DNA of 64,000 bases from Vibrionaceae bacterium (GCA_018222805.1 JAAEZQ010000003.1:62001-126000), one strand, 5' to 3'. Counted from the first letter of the stretch, positions 53,699 to 63,663 are shown. Made by a program: numbers and translations. The notes: generated by a model not told the origin, from the sequence alone.

Positions 53699-53721
53699 GA
53701 AAAAGCCGCCATATGGCGGCT
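53699..53721 (-). terminator. Rho-independent terminator after metA
   Basis: AGCCGCCAT/ATGGCGGCT is a perfect 9-bp palindrome; on the minus strand it is followed by TTTTTCA. It lies about 25 bases after the metA stop. Confidence 0.85.
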
Positions 53722-53746
53722 CGGTTCACAAAGTTAACTCGTTGAA

Positions 53747-54688
53747 TTAGTCATCTTTAGTGAAAGCAGACTCACTGAAATGATCAAGATCGTACGGTGT
53801 TTGTTGGTAAACACAGTAGTTAAGCCAGTTAGAGAACAGTAAGTGTCCATGGCTTCGCCAGCTAGCTGTCGGAGTGTTGTCCGGATTATTATTCGGGTAG
53901 TAATTGACCGGAATTGCGGGTTCCATTCCTTCACCTAAATCACGAACGTACTCATTGTGGAGAGTATGAGAGTCATACTCAGGGTGACCGGTAACAAATA
54001 CGTTTCGTTTATCTTTGGTCGTCGCTAGGTAAACACCAGCCACATCGGATGTCGCTAAAATCTCCAAGTCGGTATGTTCCTCTAGGTAGTGAGGTGAAAA
54101 GTCCGCATAGCGTGAGTGAGGAGCCAAAAACGTGTCATCAAAGCCTCGCAATATTGGGTGGTACTGATTATGAATCTGATGGTGGTACACACCTGAAAGC
54201 TTTTCTTTACGAGTTTTTTTCGGCAGATCGTAAAGCAATTTTAACCCGGCTTGCGCTGCCCAACATACATAAAGGGTAGAGGTAACATGATCTCTGGCCC
54301 ACTCCATGATCGTTTTCAAATGGTCCCAATATAGTACGTCTTCAAATTGTACTAAGCCAAGTGGGGCTCCTGTGATAATTAAACCATCAAAGTTTTTATT
54401 TTTGACCATCTCAAATTGGCGATAAAAGTTATCTAGGTGCTCGGTTGGTGTATTTTTACTTGGACGGTCATCAATTCTGAGTAATTCAACATTGACTTGA
54501 AGAGGGCTGTTCGAGAGCAAACGTAAAAACTGCGTTTCTGTTTCGATCTTCTTAGGCATCAAATTCAGAATCAGTACTCGCAATGGACGTATTTCCTGAC
54601 TAGCCGCTCGAGTCTCACTCATCACGAAGATGTTTTCTGTCCTTAGTATGTCAGTTGCTGGTAATTGATCTGGAATTCTAATTGGCAC
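53747..54688 (-). CDS. metA: Homoserine O-succinyltransferase
   Basis: A 313-residue MetA enzyme that acylates homoserine in the first step of methionine synthesis. Catalytic residues fit the family: Cys in [15 protein letters not shown], His in VTGHPEYD, and conserved [18 protein letters not shown]. The start is GTG at 54688, after AGGGAGAG. Four tandem MetJ-box octamers lie 13-44 bases upstream. Family length is about 309-315 residues. Confidence 0.95.
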   Translation of the reverse strand: MPIRIPDQLPATDILRTENIFVMSETRAASQEIRPLRVLILNLMPKKIETETQFLRLLSNSPLQVNVELLRIDDRPSKNTPTEHLDNFYRQFEMVKNKNFDGLIITGAPLGLVQFEDVLYWDHLKTIMEWARDHVTSTLYVCWAAQAGLKLLYDLPKKTRKEKLSGVYHHQIHNQYHPILRGFDDTFLAPHSRYADFSPHYLEEHTDLEILATSDVAGVYLATTKDKRNVFVTGHPEYDSHTLHNEYVRDLGEGMEPAIPVNYYPNNNPDNTPTASWRSHGHLLFSNWLNYCVYQQTPYDLDHFSESAFTKDD

Positions 54689-54700
54689 GACTTTCTCTCC

Positions 54701-54764
54701 CTAAATCTAGTCATCTAGACGTCTATACATCTAACGCTAACTCAAATAGATCTAGATGTCGATA
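54701..54764 (-). promoter_or_regulatory. MetJ operator (met boxes) upstream of metA
   Basis: Consecutive octamers CTAAATCT, AGTCATCT, AGACGTCT and ATACATCT fill 54701-54732; the third is a perfect AGACGTCT consensus. A further pair (AGATCTAG, ATGTCGAT) occurs at 54749-54764. Tandem copies are needed for cooperative MetJ binding. Confidence 0.8.
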
Positions 54765-55048
54765 CGAAATGAGACTTTAAACAAGTTTAATGCCTGCTCA
54801 TCGATCTGAACAATAAATAGATTCCCTCTTTTGGTGCTTGGAGAACCTTCATTACTGGCGAATTGTGACTGAATCAGAATTTTTGATAAGACATTATGTA
54901 ATACAACTAACAGTATTTGATGGTTATTATGCAATCGCGCTAGTATTGCTTTGTAACTGAGTAAGAAAAATTCGAGACATGTAAAACTTATCCTTCTCCA
55001 AACCACATGGTCATAGGAAGTTGAGATGAATCGTCATTGGAGGACACT

Positions 55049-55405
55049 ATGTTCGGTATTTTTAAGCGAAGAATGAAAATCCAGAGCATCGCTCAAGAAG
55101 TTCCCAGTATATTGCTTAGCAAGTTTGGCGATAAATGCACTTATGCTCCCGATGAAATTGATATTGCATTACTACAACTTGGTTACGATAAACAAAAAGA
55201 TATCCACCATCACCTATATGCTTATGGCATGTTCAGCAGCGAGTCGAGCTACCAGCAACTAGGTTTAACAGACGAGCTTGGCGACTATAAACACTTTCAG
55301 CGTGAGGTTGGTAAAATGCTACTCAACACGCCTGAACCTATTGATATGCATATTTATTTTGTTATTTCTGAAGAGCATCATAAAGCGGTTAAAACGCTAC
55401 ATTAA
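55049..55405 (+). CDS. Hypothetical protein
   Basis: A 118-residue protein beginning MFGIFKRRMKIQSIAQEVPS. GGAGG immediately before the ATG at 55049 supports this start over 55037. It appears soluble, with a conserved-looking acidic C-terminal part (HIYFVISEEHHKAV). No domain recognised. Confidence 0.7.
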   Translation: MFGIFKRRMKIQSIAQEVPSILLSKFGDKCTYAPDEIDIALLQLGYDKQKDIHHHLYAYGMFSSESSYQQLGLTDELGDYKHFQREVGKMLLNTPEPIDMHIYFVISEEHHKAVKTLH

Positions 55406-55571
55406 ACATGTAGCTTTGACGTTGCCATAGCAGCTCATGCAACAGCGGCATCGTTTCCTACAGCTGTTTCATTCAATCCTTTATTTCCAGAGTTCCGCTC
55501 TATTGACCTTATTCTAGGGAAAGCCGCTAAATAAAACTGTTATCGGCCTTTGAACCCGAAAGGAGATCGCA

Positions 55572-55685
55572 ATGGGATGTTGTAATAATGCGCCTAATGG
55601 AGGCTCTGGAAAACTATCTTATCTGTTGAAGCTGATAGCGGTAATGTTTGTCGCGATTTTTCTGCTTGCAGCATTTTGGGGGTAG
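55572..55685 (+). CDS. Small membrane protein of 37 residues
   Basis: A short frame (ATG 55572, TAG 55683-55685) preceded by AAAGGAGATCGCA, an excellent ribosome site. The product starts MGCCNNAPNGGSGK and continues with a hydrophobic segment of about 20 residues (LIAVMFVAIFLLAAFW), giving a single-pass peptide with an N-terminal Cys pair. Function unknown. Confidence 0.65.
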   Translation: MGCCNNAPNGGSGKLSYLLKLIAVMFVAIFLLAAFWG

Positions 55686-55914
55686 GAAAGTTCTGTTTAT
55701 TTAAAAGTTCATGAAAGTCAGTGGATTAATTACTCTATTAAATGTTAACGTGTCTTATCGCCGCTAGCGCGTTCACATACCCTGCCTAATTCTGTAATGG
55801 TTTTACTGTGTAGTGTGTCGAAGAACCATAAAATACGCGTGCTGGAATTTTGCCATAAGCACAATCAATGATAAATGTACATGCAATTATCTTCGAATTT
55901 TTAATCACTTATAG

Positions 55915-56889
55915 ATGGGCACATCTGATGATACTCTCATGATTCAACAACAAAAACCTAAATTTAAGGCTCAATTCCTACTTCCTCGCTACTGGGGAAC
56001 GTTACTTACAATCGGGCTGATGTATTTACTAAGCCTTCTTCCATTCAAAGTTCAACTGGCTTTAGGACGCCGTATTGGTCGCTTAGCGATGCGAATAATG
56101 AAAAAGCGTCAAGTGACAATAAAGCGAAATCTTGAGCTCTGTTTTCCATGCATGGAGGCGACTGAGCGAGAAGCAATTTTCAATGCAAACATCGATAACT
56201 CTGGAATAGCACTGTTTGAGACAGCTATGGCTTGGTTTTGGTCAGATAAAAGAGTCAACAAGCATGTAACGATAAAGGGGATGGAACACCTAGAAGCGTT
56301 AGAGCAGGATGGTAAAGGGGTATTAATGCTTGCTGTCCATTCTATGAATTTAGAGCTAGGTGCACGTGCGTTTGGCATTAAAAAATCAGGAACTGGTGTT
56401 TATCGGCCTAATAACAATCCATGTTTTGACTATTTTCAATACAACGGACGATCTCGCTCTAATCGTACCTTAATTGATCGCAAAAACGTTAGAGGTATGC
56501 TGGAATCTCTGAACTCAGGGCACCGAGTTTGGTATGCACCAGACCATGATTATGGAACCAGAAGGTCGACCTTTGCGCCTTTGTTTGCCGTAAAGAACGC
56601 GTGTACAACAACAGGCACAAGTTTACTTGTGGATGCAACGGATTGTGCCATTGTACCGTTTACTATGGTAAGAGGGGATGATGGGCACTACACGTTAACA
56701 ATCAGAGAACCAGTTGACGGTTTTCCAAAAGGCGACACTAAGAACGCGGCGATTTTTATCAATAAAATTGTTGAAGAATCTATTCTGTCCTGTCCTAGTC
56801 AATATATGTGGTTACACCGTCGCTTTAAAACGAGACCGCAAGGTGAAGAGTGTTTGTATAATCCTCAGTTAATCCCAGCAATGAGTTAG
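55915..56889 (+). CDS. LpxL/LpxM-family lipid A acyltransferase
   Basis: A 324-residue Kdo-dependent acyltransferase. An N-terminal membrane segment (LLTIGLMYLLSLLPFKVQLAL) precedes the HX4(D/E) active site in LAVHSMNLELGARAFG, followed by RPNNNPCFDYFQYNGR. It adds a secondary acyl chain to lipid A at the inner membrane. It cannot be assigned to LpxL, LpxM or LpxN from the sequence alone. A start at 55939 is also possible; neither has a strong ribosome site. Confidence 0.85.
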   Translation: MGTSDDTLMIQQQKPKFKAQFLLPRYWGTLLTIGLMYLLSLLPFKVQLALGRRIGRLAMRIMKKRQVTIKRNLELCFPCMEATEREAIFNANIDNSGIALFETAMAWFWSDKRVNKHVTIKGMEHLEALEQDGKGVLMLAVHSMNLELGARAFGIKKSGTGVYRPNNNPCFDYFQYNGRSRSNRTLIDRKNVRGMLESLNSGHRVWYAPDHDYGTRRSTFAPLFAVKNACTTTGTSLLVDATDCAIVPFTMVRGDDGHYTLTIREPVDGFPKGDTKNAAIFINKIVEESILSCPSQYMWLHRRFKTRPQGEECLYNPQLIPAMS

Positions 56890-56952
56890 TGACTCGTTTT
56901 TAGCTTTTAATTCTATCTTGGCATTTACTTCTAAGTAGTGGCCTTACCATTT

Positions 56953-56992
56953 AAAAAGCCCCCAATAGTTCACATTCAATTGGGGGCTTTTT
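56953..56992 (+). terminator. Rho-independent terminator after the acyltransferase
   Basis: AAAAAGCCCCCAAT (56953-56966) is the exact complement of ATTGGGGGCTTTTT (56979-56992) around a 12-base loop, ending in a T-run. Confidence 0.9.
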
Positions 56993-57173
56993 ATAAGTAA
57001 ATTAAACTAGGAATGAGCCCCATTCTCTACCTTTACCTGAAAGTAGAGTATTGTCAGAGCTGTCGCCTACTGACTCGGTGGCTATTCATACATTGATTTA
57101 GGAAACACAGCTATTTCTAAGTACAGTGGTTTGGCCTACTTTTCCTTGTACTACAAAGAGTCTATTGGTTTCG

Positions 57174-59414
57174 TTACTTTTCAATGTGCTCAGTTAAGTT
57201 AAATATAATTTTTCTTTGCTTAGAGTCGACTTCTTTCACGGTAACTTTTACTTGAGTACCTAGTGTGAAGGTAGTGGATTGGCCGGAAATTTTTTGTTTG
57301 ATCGCATCAAATTCAAACTCCCCGTTTTGGAAACTTGATAATGGTATGAGGCCTTCAATTCGGTTTTCCTCTAACTCTACAAATACACCAAAGTGCGTCA
57401 CTCCAGAAACTGTCCCCATGAAGTTTTGTCCAATGAATGGTTTCATGTAATGACACTTCAGTGCTGACTCTACTTCTCGACTTACTTCATCAGCTTGGCG
57501 AGATTGATGTGAACAGTGCACGCTGAGTTGCTCAATCTCTTTTGTGTCGTAAGGATAGTTATTCGCCACGCCTGTTAGTTGACGGATAGGTTTAAGCTTC
57601 ATTATCAAACTACGTAGCTTGCCAATGTTTTTCTCTCGAAGTTTGGCGCGAATAGCACGGTGAACGAGTAAGTCAGGGTAACGACGAATTGGCGAGGTAA
57701 AGTGTGAGTAAGCATCATACGCTAAACCAAAGTGGCCCATGTTTTTAGGCGAATATTCAGCTTGGCTTTGAGAGCGCAATAGTAAAGTGCGTATTATGTC
57801 GCACTCATCCAAATCTCGAACTTGTTCCAATAATGAGTTGTAGTCGTGAGAAGTTGGCTTATCACCGCCCGCTAACGTTAGCCCTCTGTCTGCAAGCAAC
57901 ATTCTCAATGAAGATAACTTTTTCATCTGAGGGCCAGAGTGCACGCGATATAGGCTCGGCATTTTATGTCGCTCTAAAAATTGTGCTGTCGCAACGTTGG
58001 CGCACAGCATAAACTCTTCGATCATTCGATGAGCGTCATTTCGAACAACAGGAACGATTGAAGCAATCTTCTTTTTGTTGTTTAACGTAAAAGCAAGTTC
58101 TTGTGTGTCAAAATCAATGGCTCCGCGGATTTTACGCTGACCTGATAAGTTCAGATATAGGCGATGAAGATTCACCAAATGCTGAGAGATGTTATTTTTG
58201 GGATTGCTGCTTTGGTATTTTGTTTTCGCCGGAGATTGCATAACAATGCGGTTAGCTTCGTTGTACGTTAATCTGGCATGTGAGTGAATGATCCCTTCAG
58301 AAAACTCTGAATCTAGCAAGTTACCATCGCCATCAAAGGTCATCTCGCATACCATCACTAATCTGTCTTCATTAGGATTAAGTGAACACAAACCATTAGA
58401 TAATGACTCTGGTAGCATTGGCACGACACATCCCGGGAAGTAAACGGACGTTGCACGAGACTGTGCTTCAAGATCTAAATGGTCGTTTGGTTGAACATAA
58501 TGAGATACGTCAGCGATTGCGACGAACAGCTTCCACTGGCCATTATCCATTTGATACCCATAAACAGCATCGTCAAAGTCTTTAGCATCATCACCATCTA
58601 TGGTGACGAAAGGTAAGTCTCGATAATCCACTCGTGATGTTTTGTCTTTTTCTTCTACATGAGAGCCAAATACGGAAGCAGCATGCAGTACTTCCTTATC
58701 CCATTTGTCATTGATGCCATGGCGACGCAACGCCAATTTAACTTCGATGCCTGCCTCTCCTGCACGACCCAATACTTCAGCGACTTCAACCGTGGTTGAT
58801 TGTCTGTGATCTGGGTATGCAGTGACTTTACAATAAACGAGTTTACCTACATTTTTGGCTATCAGTTCATTTGGGATGACATGGATAGTTTGATTCAGTT
58901 TCGCGCTTTCTGGCACTAAATAGAAGTTAGAACCTTTTTTCTTTAACAAGCCCACAATATGAGTCGTTTTACGTTCCACGATCTTGATCAAGCGATGGTT
59001 TGAACGACCTTGTTGTTGAGCGTTGCCTTTCAGAACCAGCACGATATCACCATCGAAGACATGAGTCAGTTGATGTTTAGGTAAGAAAAGGTCTTTCTCA
59101 TTGCCGTCGTAAGTGACAAAGCCAAAGCCGTCAGCGTGAGTACTTATTTTCCCTGAAACTAAAAAATCCTGATCGACTTTTTTGTAACCTCTGCGATGAG
59201 TAAAAATCAACTGTCCGTCTCGCGCCATTGCACGTAAACGTTTTTTTAAAGCGTCTTTTTGTGGTTTCTCATCCAAGCCAGCAGAATGAGAAATCTGTTC
59301 ATGGCTTAAATAGCTTTTTACTTTGTCGAATAGGCTAAGAATAAAATCTCGGCTAGGAATAATGTCGTCATATTTAGTGTGGTTTATTGATTGAGCGGAT
59401 ATATTTATTTTCAT
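57174..59414 (-). CDS. RNase R-like 3'-5' exoribonuclease
   Basis: A 746-residue RNB-family enzyme. The N-terminal HTH/cold-shock region (ISTHADGFGFVTYDGNEKDLFLP) precedes the RNB catalytic domain (VTIDGDDAKDFDDAVYGY with the metal-binding aspartates, YNSLLEQVRD, GLAYDAYSHFTSPIRRYPDLLVHRAI) and a C-terminal S1 domain (GTVSGVTHFGVFVELE). It lacks the Lys-rich tail of classical RNase R and is shorter, so it is probably a paralogue of rnr or a divergent RNase II. It degrades structured RNA; the neighbouring cold-shock gene suggests a cold role. Confidence 0.9.
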   Translation of the reverse strand: MKINISAQSINHTKYDDIIPSRDFILSLFDKVKSYLSHEQISHSAGLDEKPQKDALKKRLRAMARDGQLIFTHRRGYKKVDQDFLVSGKISTHADGFGFVTYDGNEKDLFLPKHQLTHVFDGDIVLVLKGNAQQQGRSNHRLIKIVERKTTHIVGLLKKKGSNFYLVPESAKLNQTIHVIPNELIAKNVGKLVYCKVTAYPDHRQSTTVEVAEVLGRAGEAGIEVKLALRRHGINDKWDKEVLHAASVFGSHVEEKDKTSRVDYRDLPFVTIDGDDAKDFDDAVYGYQMDNGQWKLFVAIADVSHYVQPNDHLDLEAQSRATSVYFPGCVVPMLPESLSNGLCSLNPNEDRLVMVCEMTFDGDGNLLDSEFSEGIIHSHARLTYNEANRIVMQSPAKTKYQSSNPKNNISQHLVNLHRLYLNLSGQRKIRGAIDFDTQELAFTLNNKKKIASIVPVVRNDAHRMIEEFMLCANVATAQFLERHKMPSLYRVHSGPQMKKLSSLRMLLADRGLTLAGGDKPTSHDYNSLLEQVRDLDECDIIRTLLLRSQSQAEYSPKNMGHFGLAYDAYSHFTSPIRRYPDLLVHRAIRAKLREKNIGKLRSLIMKLKPIRQLTGVANNYPYDTKEIEQLSVHCSHQSRQADEVSREVESALKCHYMKPFIGQNFMGTVSGVTHFGVFVELEENRIEGLIPLSSFQNGEFEFDAIKQKISGQSTTFTLGTQVKVTVKEVDSKQRKIIFNLTEHIEK

Positions 59415-59705
59415 TTAATTCTCTTTTATTCGCCAATCGCTTTTTATATAAACCTATTTATATGAGTAAAGCACTAGGCGAAATGATTCATGTATGAATC
59501 ATATTAGTTATTATTTGGGGTTGTTTATTGGCATTCCACCAAAGGTATATACTGAAATGACTTATTTTATAGGTTTATTTGCGTTGAAAACTGAATATTA
59601 ACGTTTAAGTTCAAGTTACTTGGGTATATAAATTTGGATGAAAGACTTGCGATGATATAAAGAGGAGAGAAGAGGCACCAACGAATGTCGATGCCATATG
59701 GCTGA

Positions 59706-59918
59706 TTACATTACAGTAACTTCGCCTGCTTGAAGGCCTTTTTTGCCTTGCTCGACAACAAACGAGACTTTTTGGCCTTCAGATAGTGTTTTGAAACCAG
59801 TTGAGACAATTGATTGAAAATGAACAAACAAGTCTTCACCACCATTCTCAGGAGAAATAAAACCAAAGCCTTTAGTTTCGTTGAACCACTTTACTGAACC
59901 AGTTGATTTATTAGACAT
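59706..59918 (-). CDS. CspA-family cold-shock protein
   Basis: A 70-residue single cold-shock domain with RNP1 KGFGFI and RNP2 DLFVHF ([20 protein letters not shown] near the start). Such proteins bind ssDNA/RNA and melt structure at low temperature. A long 5' region without an ORF precedes it, as is common for cspA genes. The next gene on the strand, 291 bases downstream, is the RNase R-like enzyme. Confidence 0.95.
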   Translation of the reverse strand: MSNKSTGSVKWFNETKGFGFISPENGGEDLFVHFQSIVSTGFKTLSEGQKVSFVVEQGKKGLQAGEVTVM

Positions 59919-60834
59919 AGATACCTCTATATTTGATAGTTTTAATATTAATTTTATTAGCTAATAAGCGCTATTATATGATTTAGAGATATATTTTGTC
60001 GCAGGAACGTAAACGAGGAAATCGATGAGGAACTGAGAGAAATTTGATCTTAAAATAATTAAATAGCTCTTTTCTTAAGAGCTGGTGTGAAGTATACCGA
60101 TAAAATTGATAAAGGCTAGCTTTTTTATTTTTTATTTTTCCTTGTACTTTAAACATTAGCGCATTGTGATAGAAATTGCTGTGCAAGAGGTCTGGCTCTA
60201 GTTGGTGAATGCTTTATGGCACTCGTTCCTGCCAAGCTATCATGCGTGGTAATTTGTGATTTTACGTGCGGTGTTGAAGGTAACCTATTGATTATTAAGG
60301 TTTGTTTTTGCTATTTGCTTTTTATAAAACCGGATGAAGCAAAGAGATAACTTCTGAACCAAATGGAGAAAATAGAAAATATCTATCTATTTATTGTAAT
60401 GAGTGTATAGTGAGCCTAGCTCCGAAACGTGAGCTATTAATGAAACATACAGTTCGAGTCTCTTCTTAGTTTTCTTTCGAGTCATATCGTTATACAACTC
60501 CCTTAGCAACTTATTCTTTATCTTCCATTAAATAGTCTCAGTTTTGTTTTTTAACTATTAACGAGGGTTAAAAAGTAGCTTCAGAATGTTTAAGTCTCTA
60601 TCTGAAGGTCACAAAGTAGCATTCAGAACCGAACATGACCTGAAAGGTCTTTCAGTCATAAATGTTATGATCATTTAGATAACTTATCATTAATTGAAAC
60701 GCTATTTATTGTCGTTAATGATTACTAAAGTAGTATGTTGAATCAGGCTTATTAAAGCCATTGTAGGTGGATGTATAAAATATAGTCTGCATATTTAATA
60801 TACTTTTAATAAATATGTTCAAACAGGAACAAGA
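59919..60834. other. Intergenic region without a recognisable gene
   Basis: About 915 bases carry no credible coding sequence on either strand; AT-rich stretches dominate. Part near 59919-60190 may be the promoter and long leader of the cold-shock gene. Short inverted repeats occur (for example CTTCAG with CTGAAG near 60581-60617) but no terminator, tRNA or known element was recognised. Confidence 0.35.
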
Positions 60835-61038
60835 ATGCGAAAAAGACAAGATAAATCGCCAAGAAAATATAAAAAAAGCGGCTATGAAGCGAAGTTTGAG
60901 CAAATGGTTAAAGAATACCATAATGCCAAAGAAGTCCTAGAATCAATGGACGCTGGTTCGGATGAGTACAACAAGCAGAAAAACCTCTGCGAATCTCTTT
61001 TTGCCAGTGCTGAACGTTTCTTTAAGCAGAATCAGTAG
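60835..61038 (+). CDS. Small charged hypothetical protein
   Basis: A 67-residue protein starting MRKRQDKSPRKYKKSGYEAK, basic N-terminus and helical acidic C-terminal part. GGAAC stands upstream of the ATG. Composition suggests an RNA- or DNA-associated small protein, but no family was recognised. Confidence 0.6.
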   Translation: MRKRQDKSPRKYKKSGYEAKFEQMVKEYHNAKEVLESMDAGSDEYNKQKNLCESLFASAERFFKQNQ

Positions 61039-61351
61039 AATATAAAGAACTAAATCGAGTTCCTACGGTGATTGTGATGTGTAAGTATCACCGACTTCCG
61101 CATCACTATCAGGTTCCCCATATTTACTTAGATTTATTATCAATAAAACTCACCAAATTGAAGACTGTCTTTATCTAACCTCATTTTCACACAGCCGTTA
61201 ACTATAAACTGACTTAGCAACACTACTTTCGTGTTTGTCATGCTTATTAGCATGACTCGATGTTCAGGATTGAGAGCAGAGTATGAGAAAATGCAGTAAA
61301 CGTTATAAGTCTAAATTATCTGGTCTTTATTAAATCGCAGTATCAAATCAA
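61039..61351. other. Intergenic region without a recognisable gene
   Basis: Roughly 310 AT-rich bases with no credible coding sequence, terminator or repeat identified. Confidence 0.3.
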
Positions 61352-61633
61352 ATGACACTAGCGCAATTAATAGAGTTAAAACGTCGAGGTTCGGAAGTCG
61401 AATCGGGCATACGTTTAACCGATAGATACGATGGGGTGATCGCCTGGCAGGATTTCAAGTGGAATGATTTTTATATTACCTTCCCATTGCTGGCTGGGAA
61501 CAAACAAGCCGCTGGCTTACTTTGCATCTGTCATGATTTACATTCATTTGAAAAGCTACAAGTAAAATTTGGTGATTGTCCAGATGAGATTAAAATTCAG
61601 GTTTTGCTTACGCTAAAAGAGATGGATCAATGA
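61352..61633 (+). CDS. Hypothetical protein
   Basis: A 93-residue soluble protein (MTLAQLIELKRRGSEVESG..., FPLLAGNKQAAGLLCICHD). No convincing ribosome site precedes the ATG and no domain was recognised. It is retained because of its regular residue composition and lack of an overlapping alternative; function unknown. Confidence 0.5.
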   Translation: MTLAQLIELKRRGSEVESGIRLTDRYDGVIAWQDFKWNDFYITFPLLAGNKQAAGLLCICHDLHSFEKLQVKFGDCPDEIKIQVLLTLKEMDQ

Positions 61634-61706
61634 GTCAGTTAGTATGCAGCTGGCTCGTTCCTGCCCCATTCCAAGCTTGGGTCTCTGCTATTTATTATGA
61701 GATTTG

Positions 61707-62591
61707 TCATTCCTGCCATTCTGCAAAGTGGTCGAGTAGAAAGTCGATGGCCAGCCTTGCTCTTAATGGTAGGAAATGACGATTTTGATATACAATCCAA
61801 CTGCTGTTGCCGCTTCCCCAATAAGGCTCAAGAATTGGTACTAACCGACCTGACGAAATGGCATCGCTAAAGCTGCTTTTTGGTAGATACGCCACGCCTA
61901 AACCCTCTGTACAAGCTTGCAAAACGGTGTGGACATTATTGCTTTTCCATCTGCCTTGTACTTTCACACCATTTATAGGCTTGCCATTCTTTTCAAACAA
62001 CCACACATCTTTATTGGCGATAATACAACTGTGACGCTTAAGCTGTTCAGGGTGAGTCGGCAAACCATGCTCATCAATGTAGTTCTGACTAGCAGCCGCT
62101 GCCATTGGACGGTCTACGAGTTTTCTCGCAACCAACCCTGAATCGTTTAACCTCCCATAACGAATGGCAAAATCAAAACCATCTTCAATAAAGTTTACCA
62201 TGCTGGTGTTGAAGTTTATTTCTACAGTAAGGTTGGGGTGCTGTTTGGCGAATTCCATTAAAGCTGGAGCTACATGGTTTTCAGAAAACGCGCCTGCCGC
62301 ACTCACTCGTAACGTACCACTCAATTGCGTTTGTTGCGTGGTGAGTTGCTCATTGGCTTGTTGAAGCCCAATAACTAACTCTTTGCACTGTTGGTAATAC
62401 GCTTGGCCAGCTTCCGTTAAGCTCACCATTCTTGTCGAACGCGCTAACAAGGCGACACCTAATCGCTCTTCTAACCTGGTGACTTGGCGACTGACGTGAC
62501 TGGTACTGCAACCTAATTGTTTTGCCGCCGCAGAGAACCCTAGGCTCTCAGCAACCGTAACAAACTCGTTGATGCCTTCAAAACTGTCCAT
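61707..62591 (-). CDS. LysR-family regulator
   Basis: A 294-residue LTTR. The N-terminal HTH is FVTVAESLGFSAAAKQLGCS followed by HVSRQVTRLEERLG; the effector domain starts near residue 90. Start placed at 62591, after AGGTGG, because the longer frame only adds MAKVV. It is divergent from the DJ-1-type gene and probably regulates it, a common arrangement. Confidence 0.9.
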   Translation of the reverse strand: MDSFEGINEFVTVAESLGFSAAAKQLGCSTSHVSRQVTRLEERLGVALLARSTRMVSLTEAGQAYYQQCKELVIGLQQANEQLTTQQTQLSGTLRVSAAGAFSENHVAPALMEFAKQHPNLTVEINFNTSMVNFIEDGFDFAIRYGRLNDSGLVARKLVDRPMAAAASQNYIDEHGLPTHPEQLKRHSCIIANKDVWLFEKNGKPINGVKVQGRWKSNNVHTVLQACTEGLGVAYLPKSSFSDAISSGRLVPILEPYWGSGNSSWIVYQNRHFLPLRARLAIDFLLDHFAEWQE

Positions 62592-62708
62592 AACCACCTT
62601 TGCCATATGGCAATAATGTTTTGTTGATATGGCATATTATCACTTATTTGCTTTGCAACTAGTATGTAGGTGTTCAACAAATACAATTAAGCCAATAGGG
62701 AAACCATC

Positions 62709-63380
62709 ATGAAGAAAGTACTCATTATTGTGACTAACCATGCGACGCTTGGTGAAACTGACCAAGCAAATGGAACTTACGCACCGGAGCTAACTCATGT
62801 ACTTAGCGAACTAATTGTTGCTGGCTTCGATTACGACATTGCTTCGATCAAAGGTGGTCAGGCTCCACTATATGGAACTGATATCGAGGGTGATGCAGTA
62901 AATGAGAAAATCTTAGCTGATGATGATTTCCAAAACCGTATCAACAACACGATTCCGGTGTCACAGATCAACGGCGACAGCTACGACGCAATTTTCTACC
63001 CAGGTGGCTTCGGTCTTCTTTCCGACCTAGCGAGCAACGAAGACTTCGCAAAAATCTCAGCAAAACATTATGAAGATGGCGGAATTGTAGCAGCCGTATG
63101 CCATGGCCCAAGTGCTCTTCTACCTATCACACTAAGCAATGGTGATAAGTTGCTTGCGTCTAAGTCAGTGACAGGCTTCACTCGTGAAGAAGAGATCGAT
63201 TTTGGCACTATCAATGACATCCCTTTCCTATTGGAAGAGTCTCTCGCACGTAGTGCAGCTCGTTATTCTAAAGTTCAACCTTGGCAAGAGCTAGTGATTG
63301 TGGATGGTCGTGTTATCACAGGGCAGAATCCTACAAGCGCTCACGGGGTCGGTAAAGCTATCGTGGATCTATTGGCCTAA
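62709..63380 (+). CDS. DJ-1/PfpI-family protein (Hsp31-like)
   Basis: A 223-residue GATase1-like protein. The nucleophilic Cys is in VAAVCHGPSALLP and a Glu in PELTHVL; SVTGFTREEE and the late GQNPTSAHGVGKAIVD match the HchA/Hsp31-like branch (glyoxalase III or chaperone). Divergently paired with a LysR regulator across a 117-base gap. Confidence 0.9.
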   Translation: MKKVLIIVTNHATLGETDQANGTYAPELTHVLSELIVAGFDYDIASIKGGQAPLYGTDIEGDAVNEKILADDDFQNRINNTIPVSQINGDSYDAIFYPGGFGLLSDLASNEDFAKISAKHYEDGGIVAAVCHGPSALLPITLSNGDKLLASKSVTGFTREEEIDFGTINDIPFLLEESLARSAARYSKVQPWQELVIVDGRVITGQNPTSAHGVGKAIVDLLA

Positions 63381-63453
63381 GCGATAATTAGGACTTAAAC
63401 CGAACCTCACTGCGGTAACAAGTCCGATAAGAATTTCCCTCCCACATCCACAG

Positions 63454-63663
63454 TTGGCACTTTTCGGCTCAGAAGTGTCGCCATTCGAGTTAGCTAACCT
63501 AGCTAACTCGAAATTGCCCCATTCGAAGTTACGCTTAGTTTATTCATCATTGCACCGAGCATTTGTTCTACATACTTTTGGTAATGCTAAAAGTGGCTAT
63601 TATACTGGTGGCTATTCAACTTATGATTTAAACACCATAACTTCAAGCGTACAGCGCACTTAA
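63454..63663 (+). CDS. Doubtful 69-residue ORF before the PHP gene
   Basis: A TTG-started frame of 69 codons (MALFGSEVSPFELANLANSK; later SSLHRAFVLHTFGNAKSG) ending 13 bases before the PHP-domain gene. It has no good ribosome site and contains the perfect inverted repeat at 63484-63512, so it may be non-coding or a remnant. No family recognised. Confidence 0.3.
   Translation: MALFGSEVSPFELANLANSKLPHSKLRLVYSSLHRAFVLHTFGNAKSGYYTGGYSTYDLNTITSSVQRT
63484..63512. repeat. Perfect 13-bp inverted repeat with 3-base loop
   Basis: TTCGAGTTAGCTA (63484-63496) and TAGCTAACTCGAA (63500-63512) are exact complements around ACC. It stands at the junction to the PHP-ATPase-like gene and could be a regulator site, terminator or recombination scar. 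Confidence 0.55.

Noticed and set aside
54752..55006. Minus-strand 84-codon frame upstream of metA
   Set aside because: It overlaps the met-box region, has no homology that I recognise, and lies in a region better explained as promoter.
59983..60186. Minus-strand 67-codon frame upstream of the cold-shock gene
   Set aside because: Low-complexity AT-rich translation, no ribosome site; more likely part of the long csp leader region.
60187..60834. tRNA or small-RNA genes in the long gap
   Set aside because: No cloverleaf-like arms, CCA end or terminator hairpin with T-run could be identified by eye.
60715..60921. Minus-strand frame overlapping the small charged protein
   Set aside because: It is the mirror of a better supported plus-strand gene with a proper start.
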